Counted from the first letter of the stretch, positions 43,559 through 53,468 are shown. The stretch is 64,000 bases of DNA from Lachnospiraceae bacterium (GCA_022796795.1 JAAWJI010000011.1:27880-91879), one strand, 5' to 3'. The notes: a model not told the origin generated them from the sequence alone. Program-made: numbers and translations.

Positions 43559-44932
43559 ATGAAGAAAAAAGTATTGGCATTGATTTTATGCGGAATTCTG
43601 GTTGTTTCCGGATTGACGGCATGCGGCGGCAAAGAGGAACCGGCTGCAAGCGTACCAGCGTCAGAAGAGCCGGCTGAAGCGGGATCTACAGCGAAGGAAG
43701 AGGAAGGTAACGCCAGCTCGCAGGGCGTGACATTGACCTTTATGGCAAGCCAGGACTGGGTATATGACGCAGAAATGGAGCTGGGCCAGAAGTTTGAGCA
43801 GGAGACAGGAATCAAGATTGATTATCAGATCATTCCTTCCGACCAGTATTACACGGTTTTGATGACAAAGCTGAACAGCGGCGAGGGTCCGGATATCTTT
43901 GGCGGACAGTCCGGTACCTACGATATTGTGTCTCAGTATAATGTAGAGAAAAACGCAGTGGATTTATCCAATGAGTCTTGGGTGGGCGTTTACGATGAAT
44001 TTGCAAAACAGCAGACCTCTACAGGCGGCGTGCTGTATGGAGCCACATATTTTGATACCACCACAGATTTTTACATGGTGTATAACAAGAAGATTTTCGA
44101 GGAATATAATCTGCAGATTCCCGCCAACTATCAGGAATACCTGCAGGTTTGCCAGACACTGCTGGACAACGAGGTTATGCCCTTCTTTGAGTGCATGGGA
44201 GATGGATGGCATCATGTCATGTGGTTCTGCGAGATCGGTGGAAAGTTTGAGGAGCTGGTTCCGGGAATCGTGGATAAGCTGAATAACAATGAGATCAAAT
44301 TTGCGGATGTTCCGGAATTTAAGACGTGCCTGGAACAGATGAAGGAAATGGCGGACAAGGGCTACTTTGGGGACAACTATCTTTCTGACGAATATGCAGA
44401 TATGCCGGCAGCGCTGGGAAGTGGGGAATTTGCCATGACTATGGCAAAGCCGGGTACGATTTCTGAGATTGCCGCTGCTTCTAACGGAGCCTACACAGAG
44501 GATGACTTTGGAATGTTCCTGATTCCTACTCTGGACAATGACGTGCTGAACGTACATCCCTGCGGGCCTACTAGATTTATTTACTCTGGTTCTCAGCATA
44601 TTGAGGAGGCAAAACAATATCTGGAATTTATGGCAAGCCAGGAAAGCGTTCAGTATATGATTGACAATGAGCCCAAGGTGGAAAATCTGCCCTATAATGT
44701 AGGCCAGACACCAGCTTACAGTGAGTACACCCAGAATTTTCTGGCCTCCTGTGAAAAATCTGGCACTGTATTCCAGGACAGCATCAAATACCTGAATCCT
44801 CAGTGGTTTGAGTTTGGACAGGATATGATTGCTATGTTGATTGGCGATATGGATGCGGATCAGGTGCTGCAGGCGGTAGACCAGAGACGGGAGACGCAGG
44901 CTGTGGCGGCAGGAGATGCTGCCTGGAACTAA
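43559..44932 (+). CDS. Sugar ABC transporter substrate-binding lipoprotein (family 1)
   Basis: A 457-residue lipoprotein. A signal peptide (KKKVLALILCGILVVSG) ends in the lipobox LTAC, with Cys lipidated; a low-complexity Ala/Glu linker follows. The mature part is a cluster B/D binding protein: LTFMASQDWVYDAEMELGQK, YTVLMTKLNSGEGPDIFG, FYMVYNKKIFEEYNLQIP and the aromatic patch FFECMGDGWHHVMWF that often stacks on sugars. The ATG at 43559 has AAAGGGAGG upstream and begins the signal peptide. Two permease genes lie ~2.8 kb downstream, beyond an opposing YesM/YesN pair. No ATPase gene is present, so a shared MsmK-type ATPase is expected. Confidence 0.92.
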   Translation: MKKKVLALILCGILVVSGLTACGGKEEPAASVPASEEPAEAGSTAKEEEGNASSQGVTLTFMASQDWVYDAEMELGQKFEQETGIKIDYQIIPSDQYYTVLMTKLNSGEGPDIFGGQSGTYDIVSQYNVEKNAVDLSNESWVGVYDEFAKQQTSTGGVLYGATYFDTTTDFYMVYNKKIFEEYNLQIPANYQEYLQVCQTLLDNEVMPFFECMGDGWHHVMWFCEIGGKFEELVPGIVDKLNNNEIKFADVPEFKTCLEQMKEMADKGYFGDNYLSDEYADMPAALGSGEFAMTMAKPGTISEIAAASNGAYTEDDFGMFLIPTLDNDVLNVHPCGPTRFIYSGSQHIEEAKQYLEFMASQESVQYMIDNEPKVENLPYNVGQTPAYSEYTQNFLASCEKSGTVFQDSIKYLNPQWFEFGQDMIAMLIGDMDADQVLQAVDQRRETQAVAAGDAAWN

Positions 44933-44948
44933 AAAGCAGGATATATGG

Positions 44949-44985
44949 ATGCTGTCAGATCGTGGCAAATGCGATCTGACAGCAT
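44949..44985. terminator. Bidirectional terminator between binding protein and response regulator
   Basis: Perfect 14-bp stem ATGCTGTCAGATCG / CGATCTGACAGCAT with a 9-base loop between two convergent genes, followed by TTTCTTTGT on the plus strand. Confidence 0.85.
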
Positions 44986-44993
44986 TTCTTTGT

Positions 44994-45761
44994 CTAGGAC
45001 TCCGCATGCTCCGCGGCCTGATTCCGGAAGCAGCTCGGACTTACGCCGGCGGCCTTGCGAAAAGCCTTGCTGAAATGGAACTGATCGGCATACCCCACTT
45101 TTTCTCCTACCTCCCGAATGGGCAGGGCGGTGTTCAGCAAAAGCTGCTTGGCATGCTGGATCCTAAGATCTGTCAAATATTTGATGGGCGTGCAGCCTTT
45201 ATGTTTATTGAAGATTTTGGCCAGATAAGCGGAGCTGAAGCCCAGTCTCTGGGCCAGGGAGGTCAGATCCACCTCCTGGGCAAAATGATTCTGAAAATAC
45301 AAGGACACATAGTCCACAATCTGGGCGGCATTGTGAGAAGAGATGAGAGAATCCTCTTCCAGCTCGTACTGTTTGCTGAGAGCCAGCTTTACCCGGGTCA
45401 GAGAATCCAGCAGCTTTTCCTCGGTGACAGGCTTCAGAAGATATTCGAAAACCTGATTGTGCAGAGCCTCCTGGGCATATTCAAATTCCGCATAGCCAGT
45501 GAGGATAATAGAGCGGATTTCCGGATACCGCTCCTGGGCAATATGAGTCAGCTCCAGGCCGCTCATAACAGGCATTTGGATATCGGTAATAATCAGGTGA
45601 ATATTCTGGGATTCCAACAGAGCCAAAGCCTCCGCTCCGTTGTGACACATGGCCTTCACACGAAAGCCCATATCCAATTCCTCCACATGGCGGGCAGTAC
45701 TCTTTAGAAGCAGATCTTCGTCCTCCACCACCATCACATTAAAATGCTGCAGTTTAATCAT
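44994..45761 (-). CDS. AraC-type response regulator, YesN-like
   Basis: A 255-residue response regulator. The receiver domain (~1-125) has the acidic pair VVEDED, phosphoacceptor region LIITDIQMPVMSG and KPVTEEK Lys. The C-terminal ~100 residues are two AraC helix-turn-helix motifs (LTSLAQRLGFSSAYLAKIF and REVGEKVGYADQFHFSKAFR). It is shorter than typical YesN proteins of ~500 residues because the central domain is absent. Its start overlaps the kinase stop as ATGA. It probably activates the flanking sugar uptake and GH31 genes. Confidence 0.92.
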   Translation of the reverse strand: MIKLQHFNVMVVEDEDLLLKSTARHVEELDMGFRVKAMCHNGAEALALLESQNIHLIITDIQMPVMSGLELTHIAQERYPEIRSIILTGYAEFEYAQEALHNQVFEYLLKPVTEEKLLDSLTRVKLALSKQYELEEDSLISSHNAAQIVDYVSLYFQNHFAQEVDLTSLAQRLGFSSAYLAKIFNKHKGCTPIKYLTDLRIQHAKQLLLNTALPIREVGEKVGYADQFHFSKAFRKAAGVSPSCFRNQAAEHAES

Positions 45762-47554
45762 ATGACTTTTCCTCCTATGGTTACACTTGCCCCTCCGGAG
45801 GGCATAGTTCCCACATCGAAAATAAATGCTGTTTTATACAGCATATAGTAACGAACATAGATATTCATCATTCCCAGGCCATCCAGCTCCAGGCGGGGCA
45901 GAAGGCCATGGATATTGACTTCTCTGATTTTTTCCTGCAGGTTTTCCAGAGCTTCCGGGGAAAAGCCGGGGCCATTGTCCCGGACCTCAATAATCCAGGT
46001 GCTCTCTCCTTGTACTCCGCGGATGGAAATGTGCCAGGGAGGCGCGGCCTTTGTGGTATATTTTACGGCGTTTTCCACCAGAAGCTGGATGGAAAGCTTA
46101 GGAAGCTCCAGCTCCAGCATCTTATCCTCCACATCAATAGAGTAGGACAGGGAACTGCCAAAACGGATTTTCAGACAGTTCAGGTAGCGGTCACAGTGCT
46201 CCAGCTCCTCCTCCAGGGTGGAGAGTGGACGCTTGTTGGAGGAAATATAGCGTAGAATTTCCGTCATATCAAGGCACATCTGACTGATGCCCTCCGTCAT
46301 TCCCTCCTCCGCCATGGCGTTGATGGTAGCCAGGGCATTGTAGAGAAAATGGGGATTTGTCTGGGATTGGAGGGCCAGCATCTGGGCCTGCAGCTCCTGC
46401 TCTTTCAACAACATCAGGGCCTGGAGAGAGTGAATCTGGCGCTCCTGGAATTCATTCACAGAGTCCCGCAGCTTATCAATCTCCACAATATGGGAGTCCG
46501 GCATATGAAGCCGCTTCCATTTATCCTGAAAATCCAGATCATTGAGATAATCGTACATATGGGTCAGGGGAGCGCTGAGCCGCAGGGAAAGCTTCCAGGC
46601 AATAAAATAGCAGCAGACGCAGCCGATCAGGAGAATCAGCAGCATGCCGCTCAGATAGCGGAAAATGGGAATCAGCACCTGCCTGCGGTCAATGGTGACA
46701 ATGGTGGTAAAGCCGCACTTGGCCATTCTGGAATAATAAACGTATTCCCGGCTTCCGGTAAAAGAGTTCTGGACGGATTCCGTATGGGTGTCTGCAGCCC
46801 TCAGATAGTCAAAGGTCTGGCCAGGATCCTGGTCCAGGGGATAGGCCAGATTTCCCAGATTGTCATAGATATACACCTGAATCTCATAGCTGCTGCCAGG
46901 CTCTATAGCCTGGGAGAAGGCGATGTCCTGGTACTGCATGACCTCTACAATCCCCATGGGCCGGTGAAAATTATCAAAGAAAACCCGGCAGATGGAGGTG
47001 TAGAGCCGGTCCGGCCGGGTGCCGGTGCTGTAGGAGAGCAGAAGATCCGATTCGCTGGGAGGATAAAAGGCATGTCCGTCCATAGCCATGGTATCCTCAT
47101 ACCAGGATTTTTCCCAAACCCTGGTGTTCTGGTAGCCGGTATAATTTCCCATACAGTAGCAGCCTTCCTCCAGGTCATAGAGAATAATCTGCCTCACATT
47201 GCTGTTGGCGCCCCGGATGGAATAGAGCAGATTATTCATGGAGGATTCGGCGGAAACCTTTTCCTGACCATCCATGGAACCGCGCCGGGAAAAATAGCTG
47301 GCAAAGGTGTCTTTAAGCTGAGTGGAATAGAGCACATTGACGCTTGTGATGTTCATAAGCTCCAGCTGGTTTTCCACATCCTGGGAAATGGTGTCGCAGA
47401 TTTGCTGCAGGCTTTCTGTGGTATTTTTACGCATGGTTACATATTCCATGGCCGTAAATACAAAGGAGACGGACAGCAGAATCACCAGCATAAGATTCAG
47501 ATAGGTGGATAGGAGTATTTTCTGAATACTGCGATTAGATTTTGATTTCATCAT
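45758..47554 (-). CDS. YesM-type sensor histidine kinase
   Basis: A 598-residue membrane kinase. A first helix near residue 20 (LNLMLVILLSVSFVFTAMEY) and a second near residue 300 (YLSGMLLILLIGCVCCYFIA) flank an extracellular Cache-like sensor. A HAMP-like linker leads to the His_kinase domain with the phosphoacceptor motif QTNPHFLYNAL, and the ATP-binding domain shows LVENAVKY and EVRDNGPGFSP. Two ATGs (47554 and 47551) are both usable after GGAGG; 47554 is taken here. With the YesN-like regulator it forms a divergent sensor unit placed between the sugar-binding protein and its permeases. Confidence 0.92.
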   Translation of the reverse strand: MMKSKSNRSIQKILLSTYLNLMLVILLSVSFVFTAMEYVTMRKNTTESLQQICDTISQDVENQLELMNITSVNVLYSTQLKDTFASYFSRRGSMDGQEKVSAESSMNNLLYSIRGANSNVRQIILYDLEEGCYCMGNYTGYQNTRVWEKSWYEDTMAMDGHAFYPPSESDLLLSYSTGTRPDRLYTSICRVFFDNFHRPMGIVEVMQYQDIAFSQAIEPGSSYEIQVYIYDNLGNLAYPLDQDPGQTFDYLRAADTHTESVQNSFTGSREYVYYSRMAKCGFTTIVTIDRRQVLIPIFRYLSGMLLILLIGCVCCYFIAWKLSLRLSAPLTHMYDYLNDLDFQDKWKRLHMPDSHIVEIDKLRDSVNEFQERQIHSLQALMLLKEQELQAQMLALQSQTNPHFLYNALATINAMAEEGMTEGISQMCLDMTEILRYISSNKRPLSTLEEELEHCDRYLNCLKIRFGSSLSYSIDVEDKMLELELPKLSIQLLVENAVKYTTKAAPPWHISIRGVQGESTWIIEVRDNGPGFSPEALENLQEKIREVNIHGLLPRLELDGLGMMNIYVRYYMLYKTAFIFDVGTMPSGGASVTIGGKVI

Positions 47555-47710
47555 ATCCACCTCCAGGGATTGCTGTACTCATCTTATCATAAGTGGATCG
47601 AAGTTTCCAGAAAGAGGTTAAAAAAAAACATAAAGATCCTTTTTTCGTGCATGGGATCCCGGAGAAAATTGGTATATGATAGGGGCAGAGAAGATAAAGG
47701 AGGGTTTTTC

Positions 47711-48586
47711 GTGAAAAAGTCAAAGGTCTATCCTTGGTATTTTGCAGTGGGAGCGCTGCTCATCTACACAGTTCTGTATGTCATGCCGGGAATCATCGGC
47801 ATCGGATATTCGTTTACAGACTGGTCGTCCTACTCCACAGAGCTTCATTTTGTAGGGTTTAAAAATTTCAAGACCATTTTCAGTGCGGATGAAAATTACC
47901 TCAAGTTTATCGGCAACACATTGCTGTTCACTGTGGTTACCACAGCCTGCAAGACGGTGCTGGCATTGATTCTGGCCCTGGCCTTGAGCAAAAACATTAA
48001 GTGCAAGAATTTCCACCGGGGCGTTATGTACATGCCCTCGGTTCTGTCTATTTTGATTGTAGGCCTGGTGTTCACTTCCATTTTGAATCCTAAAAACGGC
48101 CTGCTCAACAGTGCTCTGGATACCATGGGGCTTGGCTTTCTCACACAGAAATGGCTTACCAATCCCAAAATCGCCTTCTGGTCTGTTATGGCAGTGGACG
48201 TGTGGAGAGGCGCCGGCTATATTATGACGATTCTGATTGTGGGAATCCTCTCCATTTCCACCACCTACTATGAGGCGGCCAGCATTGACGGCGCCGGAGG
48301 CTGGGCTAAATTCTTACATATTACCCTTCCCCTGCTGCGCCCCACTCTGGCAGTTACCATTGTGCTGAATGTGCTCTACGGTCTGAAGGTCTTTGATATT
48401 ATCTACGTGCTGACAAACGGCGGGCCCGGGCATACCACGGAGGTTATGTATACGGCGGTATTTAAGCAGTTCTCTCAGGGAATGTACGCCATCGGCACCT
48501 CCATCAGCTCCATTATGTTTATCTTTATGGTCGTTATCGGATTCTTTATGATTAAGATTCTCACAGGGAAAGAGGTGGAGGAATAA
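47711..48586 (+). CDS. Sugar ABC transporter permease (MalF/UgpA type)
   Basis: A 291-residue permease with six membrane helices and the cytoplasmic EAA loop EAASIDGAGGWAKFLHITLP that contacts the ATPase. The GTG start at 47711 has GGAGG seven bases upstream; an earlier in-frame ATG would add an unlikely basic extension. It is divergent from the YesM gene, with a 156-base control region holding a TATGAT -10 box near 47676. It is followed by the second permease with a 1-base overlap. Confidence 0.93.
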   Translation: MKKSKVYPWYFAVGALLIYTVLYVMPGIIGIGYSFTDWSSYSTELHFVGFKNFKTIFSADENYLKFIGNTLLFTVVTTACKTVLALILALALSKNIKCKNFHRGVMYMPSVLSILIVGLVFTSILNPKNGLLNSALDTMGLGFLTQKWLTNPKIAFWSVMAVDVWRGAGYIMTILIVGILSISTTYYEAASIDGAGGWAKFLHITLPLLRPTLAVTIVLNVLYGLKVFDIIYVLTNGGPGHTTEVMYTAVFKQFSQGMYAIGTSISSIMFIFMVVIGFFMIKILTGKEVEE

Positions 48587-49413
48587 TGCGTGGAAAGAAA
48601 CATATTCAGATTTTTTTAAAAAATATTCTGGCCTGGCTGGTATCCCTGATTATGCTGTTGCCGCTGGCCCTGATTGTGATCAATGCCTTTAAACCGGAGG
48701 AAGAGGCTCTGGCCCTGACCCTGACTCTTCCCGTAAATTGGACCCTAGAGAATTTTACTGTGGTTATTGAGAAGGGAAAGCTGCTGGTCAGCTTCTTAAA
48801 CAGTATGCTGTACTCGGTAGGCGCAACGCTTCTCACCGTGACGTTTGCCTCCATGGCAGCCTATCTGATGTCCAGGCGCAATGACAGCAGGTTTTTCCGG
48901 GCTGTTTATATGTACCTGGTACTGGGAATTGTGATTCCCATCAACTATGTGGCTCTTATGAAAGTGATGCAGATAACTCACCTGAACAATAACCGGCTGG
49001 GAATTATCCTGCTCTACACAGCCCTGCAGCTGCCCTTTATGGTATTTCTCATTTATGGCTTTGTGGCCAAGGTGCCCCGGGAGTTGGACGAGGCTGCGGT
49101 TATGGACGGCTGCGGTCCTATCAAACTATTTTTCAGTATTATTCTGCCTCTTTTAAAGCCAGCGGTGATCAGCTCGGCGGTGTTGTGCTTCCTCAATACC
49201 TGGAATGAGTTTATTATGCCCCTGTATTTCCTGAATTCCACCACCAAGTGGCCCATGCCCCTGGCGGTGTACAACTTTTTCGGCCAGTATTCCAAGTCCT
49301 GGAATCTGATCTGCGCGGATATTCTGCTGACCTGTCTGCCGGTAATTATCATTTATGTGGCTTGCCAGAAATATATCGTGGGCGGCCAGACAGCGGGAGC
49401 TGTGAAGGGCTAA
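48586..49413 (+). CDS. Sugar ABC transporter permease (MalG/UgpE type)
   Basis: A 275-residue permease with six helices and the EAA loop ELDEAAVMDGCGPIKLFFSI. The ATG overlaps the last base of the previous stop (TAATG), so translation is coupled. With the binding protein at 43559 and the partner permease it makes a CUT1-type carbohydrate importer. The GH31 gene follows after 91 bases and probably acts on the imported oligosaccharide. Confidence 0.93.
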   Translation: MRGKKHIQIFLKNILAWLVSLIMLLPLALIVINAFKPEEEALALTLTLPVNWTLENFTVVIEKGKLLVSFLNSMLYSVGATLLTVTFASMAAYLMSRRNDSRFFRAVYMYLVLGIVIPINYVALMKVMQITHLNNNRLGIILLYTALQLPFMVFLIYGFVAKVPRELDEAAVMDGCGPIKLFFSIILPLLKPAVISSAVLCFLNTWNEFIMPLYFLNSTTKWPMPLAVYNFFGQYSKSWNLICADILLTCLPVIIIYVACQKYIVGGQTAGAVKG

Positions 49414-49504
49414 AGTCTGCAGACAACGTTTCCGTCGCTTTCCCAAAACGCATGGAAGGCCGTTGTACGACGGGAAGCAGGAACAGAAAGTGAGGAGAGA
49501 GACC

Positions 49505-51955
49505 ATGATTACAGATTTTCATATGAGACAGAATGGAGTGGAGCTTTATTCTGACAAGGGATTGTACTGGATCCAGGGACTGGGAGAAGGAATTTTTCGT
49601 TGCGTGTATACCCTGAGGGACCACATAGAGCCGGTTTCTCCCCTGGAAATCGTACCCCAAAAGCCCTGGCGCCTAGCGGTGGCTGAGGAAGAGGGGAAGT
49701 TTCAGATTACGGGAGCTCAGATCCGCCTGCAGGTTGACAAACGGACAGAGGCTTTTACCTGGTTTGAGGAGGAAACGGGAAGGCTGTGGCTGGAACAGCC
49801 TGGCCGGGAACTGACGGAGACGCCTGTAGACCGCTGCTGCCTGGAAGGGGAGGATCCGGTGATTGAGCGGGTAAAAACTGTGGACGGAGAACGGAATTTT
49901 GTTAAAAATCTTAAGCTTCGCAGGGATCGTATGGCCTACCGGGCCAGACTATACCTGGATTTTCAGGAGGAAGAGGAGATCCATGGGCTTGGGCAGGGCG
50001 AGGAGGGGATTTACAACTATCGGGGAACAAATCAGTACCTGTACCAGCACAATATGCGGATCCCGGTGCCCTTTTTGGTTTCCAGCAGGAACTATGGTAT
50101 TTTGGCGGACTGCGGCTCGCTTATGACCTACAACGATGATGCCAGGGGAACCTACCTCTTTTTGGATACGGTGGAGCAGCTGGATTACTATTTTATTGGA
50201 GGACAGAGCCTGGATGAGGTGATCAAAGACTTCCGGGAGCTTACCGGGCGGGCTGCAATGCTGCCCAAATGGGCTTTTGGCTATGTGCAGTCCCGGGAGG
50301 CCTATGAGAATCAGGAAGCGCTTTTGGATGTGGCCGGTCGCTACCGGAGTCTGGGCGTTCCTCTGGACTGCGTGGTTCAGGACTGGCATACCTGGGAAGA
50401 GGACCAGTGGGGCGACAAGCATTTGGATAAAAAGCGGTATCCGGATATCCGGGCCATGCACGAGAAGCTTCATGCCATGAAGGTACATACCATGGTTTCC
50501 GTCTGGCCCAATATGAACGCAGGAACGAAGAATCATGAGGAATTTTTGAGAAAAGGAATGCTTCTCTATGACTATTCCACCTATGATGCCTTTTCCCAGG
50601 AAGCAAGAAAGCTCTACTGGAAGCAGCTGGAGGAGGAGTTGTTTTCGGGAGGCTTCGATTCCTGGTGGTGCGATTCCACAGAGCCCTTTTCCGGGCCGGA
50701 CTGGTCCGGGCCGTCCGTAAGGGAGCCTTGGGAGCGTTATTGTCTGGTAGGGGAAGAGCACAAAAAATATCTGGATCCGGCCCAGGCCAATTTGTATGCT
50801 GTGGCCCACGCGAAGGGTATCTATGAAAATCAGCGCAAAGTCTGTGGGGAGAAGCGGGTTTTGAATCTGACGCGTTCAGGCTATGCCGGTTCCCAGCGTT
50901 ATGGGACCGTGCTGTGGTCCGGGGATACCAGCGCCAGCTGGGATACTATGAAAAAGCAGATCACAGAGGGGTTAAATTTCTGTATGAGCGGCATGCCTTA
51001 CTGGACCCAGGATATCGGCGCCTTCTTTGTGGTGAAGGAGAACTGGCAGCACCGGGGCTGCGGGCGCAGCAATGATCCCACACCGCTGTGGTTCTGGAAT
51101 GGGGATTACGAGGAGGGCGTGGCGGACCCGGCATACAGGGAGCTCTATGTGCGCTGGCTCCAGTATGGAGTATTTCTGCCCATGTTCCGCTCCCACGGCA
51201 CGGACACACCCCGGGAAATCTGGAATTTTGGAAAACCGGGAGAACCCTTTTTTGAGGCCATCCGGGAGGCCATAGAGCTTCGCTACCGGCTCATCCCCTA
51301 TATTTATACCTGGGCCGGCCGGGTGACCTGGGAGCATGCCACCATGCTGCGAAGCCTGCTCTTTGATTTCCAGGGAGATCCGGAGGCTCGAAGGTTGAAT
51401 CAGGAATTTATGTTCGGGGATAACATTCTGGTGTGTCCCGTGACAAAGCCCATGTTTTATGACAGGAATGGGCAGAAACTTCCAGAAGATATAAGCTGGA
51501 GCTGCTATCTGCCCGGGGGCTGCGGCTGGTATGATTTCTGGGACCATACATACCTGGAGGGTGGACAGTGGGTGCGTGTGGATGCAAAGCTTAACAGGAT
51601 TCCGCTGTTTGTCCGGGCAGGAAGCATACTGCCTTTGGAGACAGACCTTACCTATGCCCAGGAGGAGACGGGAAAGCCTCTGGAGCTCTGGATCTACCCG
51701 GGAGCCGACGCTGCCTTTCGTCTCTATGAGGATGCCGGGGACGGCTATGGGTATGAGGATGGGGATTACCAGTGGATTTCCATGGAGTGGAAGGAAGAGA
51801 CCAGGACTCTGAGGATTGGAGCATGTTCCAAGAGTTTCCCTCAGGGCATAAAGGGACGCAGGTGCGTGGCGCTGCTTGGAAATGAAAGGGGAGCTTCTGC
51901 AAAGAGAGCAGAATTTCTTTATACAGGGGAAAACGTGGAGATCTTTCTGGGCTGA
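49505..51955 (+). CDS. Glycoside hydrolase family 31 (alpha-glucosidase/xylosidase type)
   Basis: An 816-residue GH31 enzyme with no signal peptide, so intracellular. N-terminal beta-sandwich (LYSDKGLYWIQGLGEGIFRC), then the (beta/alpha)8 barrel: PKWAFGYVQSREAYENQEAL. The catalytic nucleophile Asp is in WWCDSTEPF near residue 390 and the acid Asp in WSGDTSASW near 474. The C-terminal sandwich has VRAGSILPLE and the usual RLYEDAGDGYGYEDG. Specificity among alpha-glucoside, xyloside and other substrates cannot be read from motifs alone. GAGGAGAG precedes the ATG at 49505. Confidence 0.92.
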   Translation: MITDFHMRQNGVELYSDKGLYWIQGLGEGIFRCVYTLRDHIEPVSPLEIVPQKPWRLAVAEEEGKFQITGAQIRLQVDKRTEAFTWFEEETGRLWLEQPGRELTETPVDRCCLEGEDPVIERVKTVDGERNFVKNLKLRRDRMAYRARLYLDFQEEEEIHGLGQGEEGIYNYRGTNQYLYQHNMRIPVPFLVSSRNYGILADCGSLMTYNDDARGTYLFLDTVEQLDYYFIGGQSLDEVIKDFRELTGRAAMLPKWAFGYVQSREAYENQEALLDVAGRYRSLGVPLDCVVQDWHTWEEDQWGDKHLDKKRYPDIRAMHEKLHAMKVHTMVSVWPNMNAGTKNHEEFLRKGMLLYDYSTYDAFSQEARKLYWKQLEEELFSGGFDSWWCDSTEPFSGPDWSGPSVREPWERYCLVGEEHKKYLDPAQANLYAVAHAKGIYENQRKVCGEKRVLNLTRSGYAGSQRYGTVLWSGDTSASWDTMKKQITEGLNFCMSGMPYWTQDIGAFFVVKENWQHRGCGRSNDPTPLWFWNGDYEEGVADPAYRELYVRWLQYGVFLPMFRSHGTDTPREIWNFGKPGEPFFEAIREAIELRYRLIPYIYTWAGRVTWEHATMLRSLLFDFQGDPEARRLNQEFMFGDNILVCPVTKPMFYDRNGQKLPEDISWSCYLPGGCGWYDFWDHTYLEGGQWVRVDAKLNRIPLFVRAGSILPLETDLTYAQEETGKPLELWIYPGADAAFRLYEDAGDGYGYEDGDYQWISMEWKEETRTLRIGACSKSFPQGIKGRRCVALLGNERGASAKRAEFLYTGENVEIFLG

Positions 51956-52059
51956 TATTTTTGGATGACGGCTGGGGAGGCTTTGCAGAGGAGTTTCCGC
52001 ATTTCAAGCAGGAAAGACACAGGCGTTTTTAGAGTGCAACAGGAGAGGAGTTGTCTATT

Positions 52060-53241
52060 ATGAAATATAAGAAGAACTGGGAGCAGGCCCAGGAAAAATG
52101 GAAAAATTACTGGAAACAGCAGAATACAGGCCGTCCCCTTATGTGTGTGATCGCCAGAAAGCCGGAGATTGAGCATCTTTCCTCTGGGAAACCGGTAGAA
52201 GGCGGCTGTAAGGATGTGATCTGCCAGGGACTGTATTATGGTCTGCCGGAGGAATTGAAATGGAAAACCATGGAGGATAAATATCTGGATCCAGAGCAGA
52301 TTGTGGCCCGCTACCGCCATTTCTGCGAGACTCATGAATTCCTGGGGGAGAGCTTTCCAAATCTGGATGTGGATTTTGGGCCGGGTTCCCTGGCCTCCTA
52401 CCTGGGCTCGGATATTCAGTTTAAGGAGGATACGGTGTGGTTTACCCCCTGCTTTACAGACTGGGAGAGTGCGCCGGAGCTTGTATTTGATCCGGAAAAT
52501 TCCTGGTTCCAGAAGCATATGCAGCTGGTAAAACGGTGCCGGGAGCTGGCCGGAGATGATTTCTATGTGGATATGCCGGATCTCATGGAGAATATGGATG
52601 TGCTGGCTTCCTTGCGGGATTCCCAGGAGCTGCTCTGCGATCTTTTGGAGGATCCGGAGGAGATTGCCAGGAGAATCCGCCAGATTGATCAGGTTTACTA
52701 CGAATACTACGACCGGTTTTATGATGTGATCAAGGATCAGGAGGGCGGAAATGCCTACACGGTGTTTCAGATTTGGGGGCCAGGCCGGACTGTGAAGCTG
52801 CAGTGCGACCTGTCGGCCATGATTTCCGCAGAAGCTTTCCGGGAATTTATTCAGGATTCCCTGCGCCGCCAGGCGCAGAAGGCGGACTGCGTGCTCTATC
52901 ACCTGGATGGGCCCCAGGCTATCCGTCATCTGGATGCCCTCATGGAGATTGAGGAGATTCACGCCCTCCAGTGGACCAGCGGGGACGCCGGACCTGACGG
53001 AACCTTGGAGGACTGGGATGTGATCTATGACAAGGCCCGGGCCGCTGGGAAATCTCTGTGGGTCAAGGTGTATTCCGGGAAATTTGAGGACTGGCTGCGC
53101 CATGTGGACCGGCTGGTGCAAAAATACGGGTCCCACAGCCTGTTTCTCATGTTTCCGGAGATGTCCCTGGAGCAGGCCCAGAGGCTTCTCCAATATGCGG
53201 ATGAACATTGGAGCGATGTGAAGGGAACCTTTCAGGCCTAG
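52060..53241 (+). CDS. Uroporphyrinogen decarboxylase-like barrel protein
   Basis: A 393-residue soluble protein with the look of URO-D/corrinoid-methyltransferase-type TIM barrels: DFGPGSLASYLGSDI near the middle, CDLSAMISAEAFREFIQDSL, VLYHLDGPQAIRHLDAL and LQWTSGDAGPDG are in the order seen in URO-D-like proteins. No heme or cobamide genes are nearby. It follows GH31 by ~100 bases on the same strand and is probably the last gene of the sugar operon, which suggests an unknown carbohydrate-linked role (inference). ATG at 52060 has GAGAGGAG nine bases upstream. A terminator-like hairpin lies 100 bases downstream. Confidence 0.65.
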   Translation: MKYKKNWEQAQEKWKNYWKQQNTGRPLMCVIARKPEIEHLSSGKPVEGGCKDVICQGLYYGLPEELKWKTMEDKYLDPEQIVARYRHFCETHEFLGESFPNLDVDFGPGSLASYLGSDIQFKEDTVWFTPCFTDWESAPELVFDPENSWFQKHMQLVKRCRELAGDDFYVDMPDLMENMDVLASLRDSQELLCDLLEDPEEIARRIRQIDQVYYEYYDRFYDVIKDQEGGNAYTVFQIWGPGRTVKLQCDLSAMISAEAFREFIQDSLRRQAQKADCVLYHLDGPQAIRHLDALMEIEEIHALQWTSGDAGPDGTLEDWDVIYDKARAAGKSLWVKVYSGKFEDWLRHVDRLVQKYGSHSLFLMFPEMSLEQAQRLLQYADEHWSDVKGTFQA

Positions 53242-53340
53242 TCAATGTCCAGGGAGAGGCTGTGAGCAGCCAGCAGCTTACAGCTGTATGGCAGGGACGA
53301 ACCAATGCAAGAGCGTACAGGTGTAAAATAATCAAATAAC

Positions 53341-53392
53341 AGGGACTGCCGGGAATTTCGGGGAGAAATTCTATGGCAGTCCTATGTTTTTA
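53341..53392 (+). terminator. Terminator after the URO-D-like gene
   Basis: AGGGACTGCCGGGAATTTC (53341-53359) pairs with GAAATTCTATGGCAGTCCT (53365-53383) apart from a small bulge, and TGTTTTTATT follows. The other bases between 53242 and 53468 hold only the next promoter. Confidence 0.8.
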
Positions 53393-53397
53393 TTAGG

Positions 53398-53427
53398 TTG
53401 CGGATGGAGTCCGGGGTATGATATACT
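53398..53427 (+). promoter_or_regulatory. Promoter for the gene at 53469
   Basis: TTGCGG (53398-53403), an 18-base spacer and TATACT (53422-53427), about 42 bases before the TTG start. Confidence 0.55.
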
Positions 53428-53468
53428 AAGTAGCGACAACGCATGTACTTGAATTGGGAGGAAAAACA

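Noticed and set aside
46349-47512. 387-codon plus-strand frame opposite YesM
   Set aside because: Antisense shadow of a histidine kinase with complete motifs.
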